Assembly: GCF_014839805.1 (NCBI RefSeq)
Contig: NC_051131.1
Location: forward strand, 12,760,913-12,824,912
Origin: Manduca sexta
Lineage: Eukaryota; Arthropoda; Insecta; Lepidoptera; Sphingidae
Length of the DNA stretch: 64,000 nt
Direction: 5' to 3'
This document shows positions 1 through 13,075 of the stretch, in pieces. A program made the translations under genes and the position numbers. The notes beneath the pieces were generated by a model. That model was not told the DNA's origin and did no database searches. It saw only the letters and a program-made list of their open reading frames with translations. Within the stretch, counting starts at the first letter, position 1; every line of letters starts with the position of its first letter.

Positions 1-3000
1 TTCATTTACACGTAGTTCAGCAGTTAATATGAGAATATTTTCGAAACAAATTATGTTTATACTCAGTAATGGCGGAACAAAAATAAATGTACTACGTGTA
101 TCGCGGAACGGCGGCGTGGTCATGCGTTCTCCTGCGGTTTTAAATTTAGAATTCAATGTTTTTGTATTTGTACATTTAAAATAGGAATGTTTGTAACTAG
201 GAGTTCAGTGGGTATAGGAGCTATATTGGGCTCATTTCATTTCAAAGTTATAGGGAGGCAAACATGCCTTTTAAATGATGTGATCATGAGATTTTTGATT
301 GGTAAGTCAGTCGCCACGCGGCTGATGCTTCTAAACATCAAATGCTTTTAAAATTGATTTAGAGTCTCAAGTATTCTCTGCAGAAATCCTCGCAATGTTC
401 TAAAAATATACTGAAGTCATACCCGGAAACTCAGGCGAATTATGTAGGTTAACATTACGAAGAAATTGAAAATTAGGACAATGTTTGCAAAGGAGAATGC
501 CCATTTTTGTATGAAAGTTGGGCTACGCTTGCGTCTGTACAAAACCTTCACTAAACTATAGGGAATATATCCTAGTTTTTATAAAAATGTAAAACAATTG
601 GATATTCGATGGGAGTTCGGAGTAATTTTATAACGCGGTTATTTTGAGGTTAAGTATGGACTGCAATAATGTACGGTAGAAAGTAGTTACGTGCCTAAGT
701 AAGTTCAATATTGCAGTACCTAATTGTTATTGCAATAAACAATTATTGGACGTTCCTTTCACCTACCTTTAATTGCCCTCATAAGAAACTGATAGGTAGT
801 AACATATCTGATAAAACGAAACTTCAATAAAACTTCTAAGATAGAATGACGGAATATTAGTTTTTCCACGGAGGATATGTTACCTGACCTTTTGTGTATA
901 TATTTTTCTGAATTACGACTTATCCTATTACATGGATTACCTAATCTTTTTTTCCACCTACAATTATCTCACTCCAATATGGCGTCAATACATATTGTAG
1001 AATAGATTCAGCTTAGCTTTTATGACCGGCCGTATGCCTGACGCCAACCGTCTTTGGAGGATTCTGATCCCAGGCAACTCACTTCACAGTCTGATTAGGC
1101 TAATAGTTAATTATCATAGGGAAAGAAAAATAAAACGAGAAATACGAAATCCTATGTATATTTTTATATAGATGTATATTTTTAATAGAGGTATATATTC
1201 TTGGCATCCCAAAATGAAAACAAGAATTTGATATAGCTGCAGCAGGTTTATATATACTCTTGAACTGAGTGAATCACTTCTTGCAGCGCTGGTTGGGTCA
1301 TGTCATATTGTCTGTGAACCTTTCTATTAGCTGATCTCCAGCAGGCAGCACAAACTCATTCCAGCATTGAAACCTAAAATATAATGTAGAAGTTGAGTAA
1401 ACATGTTTCCATTATTATTATTGTTAAACTGTTTTTTAACTTTGGCAAGATTTTTCCCACATTGTGGGTATGTTAATAATAATCTACATAACTTACAAAC
1501 TGGACAACTCGTCCAATAAATATACTCGTTGCTGTGGCACCGCAAAGGTGCAGTCAATACACCGCCAGGATAAGCCGTCTCGATTAACTGTCCTGGGTCT
1601 AGGCTCTAGACGACATTGTGTTGCTCACTAAAAGCCTTCCGTCTCAAAGTTCGAAACACACACTATATACGTTGTTTTTTAACAGAGGATTTCTCACTAA
1701 ACATTAAAATACATAAGAAAAACACTCCGATCTTGAGTAAGATAAAATATTAAAATATAATATATAATGATTTAACATTCAAACAAATCTGAAGTGTCGA
1801 AATGTCACTAATTTCAGTTGCCAGTGTAATAATAATCTGTACCCATATTTTTATAATTTAAAAATAAAGTCCAGACATATTTTAGCTGACTTTAGTATTT
1901 CTGTCAATACAAGTACAAGTCGCCATTTGTTTGTTTTTGGAACAATTAATATTTTCTCTTTTTTACCAGCTTTTTGGAGTTTGTTCATAATTATTAAGTA
2001 AAATGTATTATTTTATAACAATATATTTGAGATGAATAAATATATTGTTACATAATAATATACATATATTTTATAGATTCAAGTACAAGCATATTTATTG
2101 TACATAATATTTACTTTTTTATTACATTTAAAATGGGAATTTGTTACAAATTGGTATCATTTCGCCATATTGGCAGTAAATTATCCGGTGTTTCATTTGC
2201 AACAATTAAACAACTTTTTTTTTCATATCTTTTAAACCCCCATTCGCTTACGACTGAAATAAATACAAATGAAGTAATAATTAAAATGATGATTTTCTGT
2301 GGATATTTGGTTAAGACGCATGACTGACGCAAAGATAGCCTGGTTTTGGGCATTGTCCTTTAGATTATTAACTTGTTTTACCATTGAAAAATTCAAATAT
2401 TAAAGTTTATACATATTATATTTGCAAAAGTCAGTTGCTCGGTGGAGTAGTTGTATAGCGTTCGCGGTACGACACTGCCTTGAGGGACTGAGTTCGAATC
2501 CCAGTTCGAGCTGTGATATTGTGTTTTTCTACTCAATATCAGCCCAGAGTATGCCAGATATGGCAAGAGGCTGGCCCCCTATCAGATCATGGGCCGAAAC
2601 ACAGGCAAAAAGTAGGTGCCCTCGTCGCACCTCTACCTATCCCTTCGAGGTTAATGTCTTAAAAAGTCGGCGTCAATAATGGGCTAATGTTCTCCATTCT
2701 ATTTTAACCGAATGATTCCTAAAGGTCACTACGATTTTCGGCGTAGCTCAGGACCGTCTTACTTTAGCTTACACTTGACCCAGATTGACCAGATAGTAAA
2801 CACGCAACGTAACAGCAACGGAAACATCGCAAGGAAATCTTTCCTAAAGATTATTTGACGTCTCAATTTACTAATAGGCCTATCAATATCAATATGGCTG
2901 CGTTTTGGTATATGGAGTAAAGGAAGTAATAATATATGAAGATAGTAGACTAGTATCATTTGCATAGGCCACTATGGCGGGTAGTAGGCACGAAAGTAAC

Positions 3001-3367
3001 TAAATAAATTAAAAACTTCAAAATGCTTCTACACATTAATTCCAGTCGAAGTTTTTTTTTATTCATCTGAAATAAATTAAACCACGTGAAATTTATTTTA
3101 GTGAAGAAAAAAAGATTGTTGATATTGACACAAAAGTTTAAAGGCGATTTGGAATTTGTGCAGCTACTTTTGTGGTTAAATGTAAATCTTGTATTTGTTA
3201 ATTGCACCACCATAATTATAAATGTACCACCAGAAACCAGCAACATATTAGTAAACAACATTGCAATTGTTTAAGCCTGAACTTCAATCAAACCTCACTT
3301 TACGGTCGTTTCTACCCTCGTCTTATTGATGTTATCACTGTGCTTAATAGAATATTTTATTTTCCAG
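1..3367. other. Upstream flank or first intron of the tetraspanin gene
   Basis: AT-rich DNA with no convincing coding exon. The short open frames here lack family similarity and splice logic. Because the first visible tetraspanin exon begins in the middle of membrane segment 1, this stretch is most likely the gene's first intron, but that is inference. It contains one SINE copy near 2433-2665; otherwise I see nothing identifiable. Confidence 0.6.
2433..2665 (+). repeat. SINE family 2, sense copy (tRNA-derived head)
   Basis: The start resembles a tRNA gene: an A-box-like segment (GGTGGAGTAGTTGTAT) followed by a B-box (GTTCGAATCCC at about 2490). A body follows that recurs in reverse orientation at 53.4, 57.5 and 58.4 kb, including the segments equivalent to 'cagcccagagt' and 'gggccgaaacac'. 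The long body after the tRNA-like head marks it as a SINE and not a functional tRNA. No clear target duplication was identified. Confidence 0.75.
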
Positions 3368-3556
3368 TTGCTCGGCATAGTGCTGATAGCCATCGGCGTG
3401 GTGTTCGTCGTCAACTGGAAGGTTGTGAAGGACGAATTGCAGTCACACCTCACCGTCGCGCCATGGGTGTTCATCATCATTGGAGCTGTTATGTTCACGA
3501 TAGCTTTCTTCGGATGTTGCGGAGCGATACGGGAGAGCCACTGCATGGTTGTCACG
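3368..3556 (+). CDS. Tetraspanin exon: rest of TM1, small loop, TM2
   Basis: The exon follows a tttccag acceptor and ends at ACG|gtatgt; it encodes 63 residues in phase 0/0. The first 15 or so residues (LLGIVLIAIGVVFVV) are the remainder of TM1. A short polar loop (NWKVVKDELQSH) follows, then TM2 ending in the GCCGAIRES signature at the cytosolic side. The protein cannot start here, so an upstream exon is required. Confidence 0.92.
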
Positions 3557-6500
3557 GTATGTATTCTCTTCATAGATTTTTTTTTTATATAGTGTTTCGG
3601 CAGTGGCTTCACTGCATCTGATGTTAAGTATTAATAGAAAACATTTCAGTCATTGTAAATTTGCGTAGGTTTTGTGACCAAGGTAAAATTTTTGTAAGTG
3701 ATCGGTAAATCACAGCCCATAAACGTTCGCAAGGTTACAGTAATTGTGGGATATCAACAAAAGAAATAGGAATTGAAAAAGAAGGATTGATGTATTCAGC
3801 AATCAAAATAGAATCTTATTATCTGTTTAAGAATAGATTTAGTATTCTAGATATTACAGGAACTTAGCGGTCCTTTACTATATGACTCCTTCCTCAATAT
3901 CAATGCCATTTTTACGCCTGTATCCCCATAAACACTAAAACTACATGATCGAAGATCTTATCGAAGCTTGTATCTTGGCTCTGGTCCAAAAAGGTTGGGA
4001 ACCTCTACTACGTATATTTGCTGCTGTAATTGAATCGGTTATTTTAATTTTGCTCGCAAGTCTTGTAATGTTTATAATAGTTCGCTCATTGTACGGGATA
4101 TTTCTTTTTTATTCTATCAGGCCTTCCAATCCGCTGTCTTTCTGATGAAGTTTCGACTTATAACGAAATTTTTAGTCAAAACTGTGTCGCAATTAGATTG
4201 GCTGTTACCTATTCGAAAAAGATAACTTGTTACTCTTTTATTATACTTAATCAGGTAGGATGTAAAATTACAGAGTTTAAAAAAACATAACGGTTAGTAC
4301 AAATAATATCGATTAGCAGAATATGATAAAGAAATCGTAGAAAAGAAATCTGAGATAAAATTAGTAAATATCTAAATAATCATTTAATATCTTTGCATGT
4401 TTATGTTTCATTGGAATCGTTATAATGCTTCTTGTTCCTCACAATGTTAATCTGGCGTCACTTTTTTGACATGATGAGTAAAATCAGAATTAATGCATCG
4501 CTACAATTAATGTTCCTTTCCTAAAGGATACAACATTAGAATTTCGATAGGCAAATGTTGTTAAACAAAGTAACTTTCTAAAATACCATAGATTTCCTTT
4601 CCCAAGCTTCTAATTTTATATTCATGCGATGTCTAGGCCAGAGCGTGCGCCTTACTGGTCTGAATTCTTTTTGATATTTAGGGCCTGTTTAACAAAGTTC
4701 AAGTAATCCTACACGTATAAGACGGATAATGCATATCTATCTTTTGTTTTTTATGTATTCGGGAGCTTGTCTTTTTTATTTGGTCGTCCTATATTATATT
4801 CGAGGATTAGTGTTTAGTCAGATATTGTGAAAGAGGCGCTTAGTCCCTTGTAGTTTAACATCCGTAGTTGGAAAAGAGGTATAAAAAAAATAGTGTAAAC
4901 GACCTCATGTGGTGAAAAGTGAAGAAGTAAACTGGACTAAATGCCTATCGACTTGAACTTCATTTTTGTAAAACAATTAAATTTTTAACGTGATGACAAT
5001 GTTTATATGTTATTATTATAAATTTTGAACTTTATGATTTTTACCCCAAAAATATTACGTGCCATGTTTTGTCGTAGTATTGTATAATAATAAATAGTCA
5101 TTATATTTTATTTTAATTAGAATTTTAAAACTATAAACTCGTCTCATATGTGTATTTAGAATTTATGTAGTTAAAACAAAATTATGACCTATAAAACGGT
5201 GCCTACATTCGGACCAGGATTAAGTATTGAATCATCGTAGAAACCGAAGAACTGTCGTAAAATGAATGTGGGATGCAAATAAAGTGATACAATTGCTTTT
5301 ATAGAGATGACGTAATCAAACTGAACAACTAGTGGTGAGGGTTGCCAACCTTTTGTAAAGAAATTGGATTATTAAAAATAAAAATAATCGAAATGATTTA
5401 GGAGTAAAAAACACGCATTTTTATGAATAACTAACAGAAATTGTTTGTTTAGTTTAGTTATATTGTGTTAAATATTCATGGAATAAAGCATTGTCATAGT
5501 AAAAATCAATGAAATCGGAATATCAATGTTTCACTGATTGGATAGACATAAAATACCTCATTTCAAAGTCGGTTAAAATGAGAGTATTATATACCCTAGC
5601 TATAGTAAACAATAATAAGTAATAACCAAAAACACCATACTTTTTCTTTTGTTTAATAGCCAGTATTATGTCCAGTTCTTTTGTCTAATTGTTATAGCCA
5701 TATTTAGCTATAGGTATGGGGAGACGGAAAAAACAAATTGTAAATTGATACAATAACATTGTTATTGAAATTGTTTCATTATTGGTAAACCAGTAATGCC
5801 AACAATAACTAAATTGATAAATTACATGTAAATATTATGTTGAGAATAAATTATTAATATAAATTAATAGCATGAATATCCTTTTAGAATATAATATATT
5901 TTAGATCGCAAAGCAACAACAAGGGATGATTAAGGCTTGAAATAATTTGGAGGAAGCGACTGTCAAATAATAAAGATGCACGTATAAAGGCATGACGTCA
6001 CAGAGAATGACGCGGGCGTAAGAATGAGATAGCGAAATAACACTACAACGCGCACTCTCATTGTAATAATATAAAAACGTATTCCTAACACATTTTCCAA
6101 AGAATTTTGTTACTGTTTAGACAGAACAGTTTCTTTATTATTACAAACAGTTTTGCACGCATTTGCACTCGTAAAATTAATGTTTTGTTTCAGTATGCGA
6201 TCTTCCTTCTGGTGATAATCATCGTGCAAGTGGCGCTAGCGATTCTCATGTTCGTTTACGGTGACAACATCAAGAGCAGCATCGGGAAGTCAGTCGATAC
6301 ATTGTTCGACAAGAGATCTGGCCCAACCGTTGACAAGGCCACCGAGTCCCTCATCAACAACCTCCAGCAACAGGTGAACCTAATGTAGAGCCAGTGTGCT
6401 TAGTGCGTAGTTGTACTAATTGCATGAGCGGTACGACACTACTCTGAGTTTCTGGGTCCAAATCCCAGATCATGCACTGTGGTATTAGGTTTTTCCCAAT

Positions 6501-8040
6501 TGTGGTTTTGGGATGGTATAGCGATACCCTCGCCAAACGGCCGGAGGTCGTCTCATGCTTGAGTTTTATAGACATCCTGAAACAACAAGTTCTGAAGAAT
6601 AACTTCAGAAAACTAAATATCACTAGAGCGGAAGAATATAGCATCATCTCGTAGTCCATAGCTAACTTGGTTTCGTGATGAGTCCAAATGGCTTACCTCA
6701 CCATTGTCCTCAGTTCCAATGCTGTGGCAAGAACGGCGCCAACTACTACGGAATCGCTGGTGTTGCCAACCTGCCGCCATCGTGCTGCGACCCTCAATTC
6801 CTCGGCGTCGAGGGACTCTGCACAGCTCTTAACGCGTACGAAGGCTGCTCGACGGTCATCCCGCGGAAATACGACGAATGGAACAAACCCATCGCTGGTG
6901 TTGCCATCGGTGTTGCTTGTGTCGAGGTACGTATTTCAAATTTCAACAGGACGTTACTTCATTCAACATATATTTTTATGTTGAGCTATTTTTTTACACT
7001 GACGACAACTCCACTGCACTGGTAAGCGGTGTAGGCTCAATGGACTTGTTTCCCGAGCCGTAATAAATAAATAAAAAAAATATTGGTGAGCGGAGTGGTG
7101 ATATTTGTTGATGAGGGAGTATTCCTTGTCAGTCGATATAATTATTCCGGCCTATTCGAGAACCCTGTTACTTGTACTAAACCAGGTTCTACGTGGTCTA
7201 CGTGACTTTTGTAATGTTTTGTTGATTTGCATTTTTTAATTTACCTTGTAATTATCGGCCTAAGTTGATTCATAGCATTATGAATATATGCCTAGTATAA
7301 TGCCAAGTCTCATGGACCTGATGGTAAGTGGAGTGGGGTCCAATAGAATGTCGACTAACGAGATGATTACCTCATGACAGTCGACACAATTATGCCGGCC
7401 TATTCTAATCAGATATGCACAGGCTGATCCCGGAACGCGACCTTACGTTACTATGTTGGGTTACAACACCTGGTGTACGGTGGTCGCTATCTGGGCGAAT
7501 ATAAAATATATCCTATCACTAGCAAATTTGTGCCCGATATGCGTAGACTCCACCGCTATTTAATAATAATAATAATAATATCAGCCCTGTATTATATACT
7601 TGCCCACTGCTGAGCACGGGCCTCCTCTACTACTGAGAGGGATTAGGCCTTAGTCCACCACGCTGGCCTAGTGCGGATTGGTAGACTTCACACATCGAAA
7701 TTCCTATAGAGAACTTCTCAGATGTGCAGGTTTCCTCACGATGTTTTCCTTCACCGTTAAAGCGAACGATAAATTCACAAAGAATACACACATGATTTTT
7801 TAGAAAAGTCAGAGGTGTGTGCCCTTGGGTTTTGAACCTGCGGACATTCGTCTCGGCAGTCCGTTCCACACCCAACTAGGCTATCGCCGCTATTTACAAG
7901 GGACGAATTATTAAACATTTGCAAGTAGAGGATATAAGTGTGTTTATAATGTCGTTTTCTGTTTTCAGGTGGTCGGAGCCCTATTTGCGCTGTACCTCGC
8001 CAATTCCATAAGAAACATGGACAGAAGGTCACGCTACTAA
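3368..8040 (+). CDS. Tetraspanin, Tsp42E/CD63-like (5'-incomplete; exons 3368-3556, 6194-6373, 6714-6926, 7969-8040)
   Basis: Tetraspanins are four-pass membrane proteins that organise other membrane proteins into microdomains at the plasma membrane and endosomes. Four exons, all in phase 0 with GT..AG borders, join into one 217-residue frame ending in TAA. Together they give part of TM1, the small loop, TM2 ending in GCCGAIRES, TM3, a large extracellular loop with the diagnostic CCG and PPSCC motifs plus two further cysteines (six in all), TM4 and a short basic tail ending RRSRY. GCCGAIRES and the tail match the insect Tsp42E subgroup as known from Drosophila. The exon with the start Met and first half of TM1 is not visible. 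Family assignment is firm; the exact orthologue is uncertain because insects have many paralogues. Confidence 0.93.
3557..6193 (+). other. Tetraspanin intron (2.6 kb)
   Basis: Bounded by GTATGT and TTTCAG. It is AT-rich, with scattered short open frames that show no protein similarity. I see no repeat with definable ends in it. Confidence 0.85.
6194..6373 (+). CDS. Tetraspanin exon: TM3 and start of the large extracellular loop
   Basis: The exon begins after tttgtttcag with YAIFLLVIIIVQVALAI (TM3) and runs to NNLQQQ before a GTGAAC donor: 60 residues, phase 0/0. The hydrophilic part after TM3 (KSSIGKSVDTLFDK and on) is the A/B-helix region of the large loop, as in other tetraspanins. Confidence 0.92.
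6374..6713 (+). other. Tetraspanin intron carrying a SINE family 2 head fragment
   Basis: A 340-bp intron. From about 6406 to 6490 it contains a degenerate SINE family 2 head in sense orientation (the GGTACGACAC segment, then a B-box-like GGTCCAAATCCC). The remaining sequence is unremarkable. Confidence 0.65.
6714..6926 (+). CDS. Tetraspanin exon: cysteine-rich large loop (CCG, PPSCC) and start of TM4
   Basis: The exon follows a tcctcag acceptor and starts FQCCGKNG, the invariant CCG motif. It continues through PPSCC and two single cysteines (GLC, EGC), giving the six-cysteine pattern expected to form three disulfides. It ends in the hydrophobic start of TM4 (PIAGVAIGVACVE) before GTACGT. 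71 residues, phase 0/0. Confidence 0.93.
7310..7525 (+). repeat. Dispersed repeat family R1 ('gatggtaagtggagt'), sense copy
   Basis: This shares a block of about 150-220 bp with 19480-19620, 61900-62130 and, reversed, 34985-35140. Shared landmarks are GATGGTAAGTGGAG, the AATAGAAT(G)TCGACT segment and GTCGACACAATTATGCCGGCC. A weaker relative lies just upstream at 7080-7170. I do not recognise its class; no terminal duplications were found. Confidence 0.7.
7563..7888 (-). mobile_element. SINE family 1, full-length reverse copy with target duplication
   Basis: Read on the minus strand, it starts with a tRNA-like head (cggcgatagcctagttggg, then a B-box-like GGTTCAAAACCC), has a conserved body, and ends in an (ATT)n tail, seen here as TAATAATAAT at its left end. 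The flanks repeat CTATTTA (left about 7556-7562, right 7890-7896), consistent with a target-site duplication made by LINE machinery. It is the same family as 51999-52332. Confidence 0.85.
7969..8040 (+). CDS. Tetraspanin terminal exon: TM4 and cytoplasmic tail
   Basis: The exon follows a gttttcag acceptor and encodes VVGALFALYLANSIRNMDRR, then SRY and TAA. The hydrophobic half completes TM4; the tail is short and basic, as usual for this family. Confidence 0.92.
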   Translation: MVGALFALYLANSIRNMDRRSRY

Positions 8041-8246
8041 TATTTTGTACATTAAAACTGGTACCTATGAACACAATTATTTTTTTGGGTCTTTTTGACT
8101 TAACATGGGATGTGTACACTGCATGGCTGTTTCGAAATGAAGGTATTATTCTACTGCGGCCAAAAATATTACAAAAATTTAATTTATTTAAACTGCATAT
8201 ATTATTACGAAGTTTTACTATTATGTTAATTTAATTTCGTATTTGC

Positions 8247-8252
8247 AATAAA
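8247..8252 (+). terminator. Candidate poly(A) signal AATAAA for the tetraspanin gene
   Basis: AATAAA lies 207 bp after the tetraspanin stop codon and is the first canonical hexamer downstream. It would give an ordinary 3' UTR of about 0.2 kb. Confidence 0.55.
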
Positions 8253-8934
8253 TTCGTATACAATTTGATTGAAATTGTAGACAATAATCAGATATAATGC
8301 CTTCATTGATTAAGAATTTCACTTCAAAATTTAACTCATAACTGATTATATAAAATTTAATATTTTGATAAACTTGGAGTGATATTCATTGCTAAATTAA
8401 CACGAGCACGAATAATACTAAGGATGGTGTCAAAATTGTTAAACTTTTTTACGTCGTTTGGGTGACGAGTTTTGACACTTCATGATAAATGTCAAAATTT
8501 TACGTATCGCTTACAGTTGTAAAAAATGCCTTTTTTTTAAATAACTGCAGTATTTAATCACCATATTATTGATTTACATTGTTTTAATCAGTCCGCCTTT
8601 TCAATTCTCTCTCTTTATCAGGGATATCTGAAATTAGATTTTCTACCGTAAAAAATACTACAATTTTGACAGCATTCTTGATATAAATTGTTACAGCTTA
8701 CTTACTGTACACTAAAATATGCTTATAAAATAATTTTCTAACAATTTTGTACGCATTTAACCTTTTGTAATGGTTTATTATCTTAAATTATTGCTTAAAT
8801 AATAATACGAATATTAGTATAACTGAAGTCAAATAGTATTAAGACAACACCATTTCATAAAGGAATTGAGGTCCACATGGTCCGTAACCATTGTTGATGT
8901 ACTATAAAATCTGGTGTTTGCTGACCTCTGCTTT

Positions 8935-9100
8935 TCTATAAGGAAACCCCATGTCTTAGGATGGCGAGCGCAGTGGAATACCAAACAATCCTTTGTAATT
9001 CAAGGTGCTGGATGGTGTTTCTACTGTTTATGGCGGTCGTATCGCTTACCATCAGGCGAACGGCAAGCTCGTTTCGACATTCAAAGCAAAAAAAAAAACC
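8935..9100 (+). repeat. Dispersed poly(A)-tailed repeat family R2 (likely non-LTR 3' end)
   Basis: It shares a block of about 150 bp with 54355-54635: 'taggatggcgagcgcagtgg', 'tgtaattcaaggtg' and 'cttaccatcaggcgaacggc', followed by an A-rich tail. Reverse copies or fragments occur at about 30310-30430 and 31068-31210. A constant 3' end plus an A tail suggests the 3' terminus of a LINE-type retroelement or a derived SINE; the class is inference. Confidence 0.65.
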
Positions 9101-10526
9101 TGTTATTACTTAGGAGACAACACTAGTTCAAGGCGTATAACAGTTAATTATCACCACAATGAATCATTAAAAAAAACGTGACACCGGATGGGTAAAAGAA
9201 AAAATTACAAAAGAAACTATAAATTTACAAAACCCGATACAGAAATCTGGTCTTGTTTCTTAAGTAAACAATATAAATAAGACATAATGTCGCGATCTAT
9301 TATTATAAATCGATTTATATAAATTTAGATTAGATTTGATATAAATGTACGCTATAATATTTAGATTGAGATGTATTTCGTACAAATAACGACTTTCGTA
9401 CTGGCATTCGAATTATGTTCGATTATTCGAAATTTAAAATAAAGTATTTCTTTATCTCATTATTCTAACATTGAACTAATAAAAAAAAGATTATTTTGTT
9501 CGAAAAAGGTTTCTCTAGGTATACGAAAGCCATTATTTCTTGTAACCACCGTAAGTGTTAAATAGTTGTAGATTCTCAAATAAAGATAATAATTGATGTT
9601 TAAAAGTAGAAAAACGAAAAGTGATTGATATTTCAAAAATAATCATTTATTTAAACACGTATCAATGAATCTCTATTTATTTTTATAGAATAAATACTTC
9701 TTGGTGTTGCTTATATTTTCGTAAATATAGGTGTTTTTTGTAAAATTATTGATTGCCGTTTAAATATTTAAAGTGTATTTTATAACATTTATAAATTATA
9801 ATATGCGAAATATAAGATTAAAATCATAATGGTCTTACATTATTGTTTTAATGCCAATATCATTCACAATTTGCAAATATATTATGAATCAGTTAAAAAA
9901 ACACTTTTTTGCGTAATTTTTAATAATTCGATCCCTCAATTAGCCTTATTCACGTTCCATTATTTATTGTTAAGACTTTTTTTATTTACGGAAAATCATA
10001 AAAAAATATGTAGAATATTTTGATATCTCATACAGGAGTACGTTTACCTCGATTACTTTATTAATGAAAAATCCAAATCTTAGAATACAGAAAAAATATA
10101 GTGTTCAATATAGGGAATTTTTTCACTGAGTGGCTCATGCACGAATGTAAAAAAGCTAAAGGCATGGCATGCACGAATAGGGTAAGTCACGTGACGTACT
10201 AATATGCATGATGTATGTTTGTATATACGCCAGCAAATTAAAAAAAAAAAAAACTTTTTTTCTATAACCACTTTTTTGTTTAATTTTTCCTAACTGTTTG
10301 AACGATGAATACATTTCAGTTATTTGTACATTGATTGCATATTACTGGGTTTAGGTGGTGTCTGGATATTTTTTGTAGTAAATCATAATTTGATTGTTGA
10401 AATCTAAGAACTGCGATGTTCTGTCTGTTTTAAAAATATTAAATACATACTTTTTTAAAACTAAAAAATAAGTGTATAGAATACAATATTTATATACTAC
10501 AAGGAATATTATTTTAAAGCATAATA

Positions 10527-10597
10527 ATATAATAATAATATCAGCCCTGTATTATATACTTGCCCACTGCTGAGCACGGGCCTCCTCTACTACTGAG
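10527..10597 (-). repeat. SINE family 1, 5'-truncated fragment
   Basis: Only the last 70 or so bases of the element (the 'cagccctgtattatatac' block through 'tactgag') with its ATT-repeat tail. The 42619-42688 copy is truncated close to the same internal point. 5' truncation is typical of target-primed reverse transcription. Confidence 0.75.
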
Positions 10598-12690
10598 TAT
10601 ACTAAAGTATACTTTTTACTCTCTTATACTTTAGTAAAGATAAATATTATTTACAAAGGTTGTGATTAGAGGGTGTAGGTACAAGTTTAAAAAAAATACT
10701 TACTTGAATTTCAATTTATCGGTAAGGAAAAATATTTGGTTATGGCGTCAAATTGTAAAAACGTAACTTCTGTGTTGTCTGTGTTTGTGTTTTTGTTATT
10801 AATTTTTTCATTTGGTACCAGTATTTCCATCGATTTTCATATTGTTCATACGAAAATGTTGCCAATAACGAAAACTGAACGTTTTTATTCCTTTGCAGGT
10901 ACGCCTAAAACAATCACATCACATGGAAATTAAGAACAATTCAACGACATACATTATGTACAAGTTAATATAAAGTAGACCATGTCTCGAGCAAGCCCCA
11001 CCTTCAAGTCTCGGAAATTTGCGCCTTCTATGGATGGAACTAAGAAATTCTCAGCTTTGTATATCGACTTAAAACTCGAAGATTAAGAATTCATTCACAA
11101 TTTTTACCTTTTATATATCAATAAGCTTGTAAGCTTTTTCATGGGATTGTTATTGAATTTGATAAATACGGTCGTGCGCATATTTTTGGAGACAAATTTT
11201 ATAAGACGGTACTTTGTTGTATTTTCTGTTATATATCTACATGTATCAATATTATGTTGACACGGTTAGATGTACCAAGAACTGTACCTTATTGCTAACT
11301 TAGGTTACGTTTTTTTTTCTTTTGTTACACATAAATTTATTGATTATGAATTGTAAAATTAAGATATTTTAGGTTAGATAAGCGTCTTTAATGTTTATGA
11401 ACACAGAAATTATATTGTAATTAAAAAGTATTTTCTTAAACTTTCATGTACGTCCAATATACAAAATGTATTTAAAATGTTTTAAAATATTGCATTTCTA
11501 TAACGTGATTTATTGTCGTGTTTCGATATTTATGTAAATAGACAACCGACGGGAGCAAACATTGAATCTATTTCGAATCTCTTCGTGCATTTCCGCTAAA
11601 ACTGCTTTGTGGATGACTTTGTTTTACGACGATAATTAAATTTTCTATAATAAAAGAAATATTTTTTTATTTATCGCCCATCCTATTCTTGCTTTAGGCA
11701 AATATTATTTTTTTTTTTAAATAATAGCTAATAAATTGTGAACCGGGTACTCCTGTATTCCATGTATGTAGTTCAGGCAACACCACTTCATGTAGAACAA
11801 AGTATTGACCATTTTGTTATTCTATAATGTAGCCACTGAAATATGTTTTTGCTTTCAAGAACCACTAGAAATAAAAAAAATAATAATTAATCTACCTATA
11901 TATTGGTTACCAATTTTGGAGTTGGTGCGTAGTTAAAAATTAAAATAACATTTCTTTCGTATATTTGTTCGTGTATTGACCTTCCTTAACTAGCAGTTTT
12001 AATTATTTGGTATAAAATGATCAAGTATGTTTTGTGCGTTTCACTACGCCGTTAATACATAAAAAATATTTAGAATCCGAAGGGTTTCGAAATAAAACTT
12101 TTTTTTTCTTTTTTGTCCATTTGTTGACGGTCTGATCTACGCAGAATTACTTAGCTCAAAAAGTTTTATATAAAACAACTATCAAACATAAGTTTCAATA
12201 ACTTACATTACAGACCTTTGTCTTCTATATTATTGTTAGACCACTGTATGACTACGTATATAGTAGATGAGTGGTTCAGTGTAGAAAAATCACATGAATG
12301 GATAAATTATAGGTACTTACATACTTCTAAATTGCTAAGTACAATATACATTCAGCTATTTACGTTCGTGGTGACATACATTTCCTGTTACCTGAGTCAG
12401 CTTGTGTCTTACGTGTGCTGTATGAAAATAAAATCCCACTCATAAATTGAAGTCCATTTTAAGATAAGTGAATATTAATTATTACTTATCTAGTAAGTAC
12501 CTAGTTTTATCCCGAATAAGGGACAAGTAAGATTGACAGAACTGATTATGAATAGGTATGTACCAACTAATGAGTAGGTATATGACAGTAGAGGTACGTA
12601 AGGGATTAAGGATTTTAGTAAGTACAAAAAACACACCTAGGACCATGAAGACTGTAGATAAGTAGGTATCTATCGATAAAATTCGTATAC

Positions 12691-12949
12691 TTAAGGCGAT
12701 ACCTCAAGGTCCATTTTCATACATTTTGTTTCGGCTTTAATCTGGGTAACTAAACAAGTATTGGCAAGTAAAGAATTTAAATTCACGTCTAGTTAGTGAT
12801 TAGTTCTCGCAGTTGAAAGAAAAACGAAAAAATAATTATTAATCATGGATATTTCTGCCTTTAAAATTTCGTCATATTAAATTTTAAAGGCCGAAATATC
12901 CATGATTATGACAAAATGTATGAAAATGGACCTTGAGGTATCGCCTTAA
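12691..12949. mobile_element. Palindromic TTAA-flanked MITE, copy A (one arm deleted)
   Basis: Terminal inverted repeats ttaaggcgatacctcaaggt.. and its complement sit at the extreme ends. The left arm is long (with TTTAAATTCACGTCTAGTTA) and the right arm is reduced to the tip plus the loop-proximal segment CGAAATATCCATGATTA. The loop (TTTCGTCATATTAAA) is shared with the copies at 30.5, 35.5 and 41.1 kb. TTAA at both ends fits the target preference of piggyBac-type transposases (inference). Confidence 0.85.
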
Positions 12950-13075
12950 GTAAGTATTTATTTTATTTAATAGACTGAACGGCTATCAAGCAGTCAAGAC
13001 TTTACACCTGCGTGGACATGTAAACAGTCCAACCAACAAGGAAAATGGTTAGGAGACACCAAGTGGCTCAACCAA

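Larger units (their letters stand above)
6927..7968 (+). other. Tetraspanin intron packed with dispersed repeats
   Basis: About 1 kb between GTACGT and TTTTCAG. It holds a diverged copy of the 'gatggtaagtggag' repeat near 7080-7170, a better copy at 7310-7525, and a full SINE family 1 copy at 7563-7888 in reverse orientation. Confidence 0.85.

Noticed and set aside
2433..2520. tRNA gene call from A- and B-box-like motifs
   Set aside because: The same head with a long shared body occurs repeatedly in the window, so it is a SINE.
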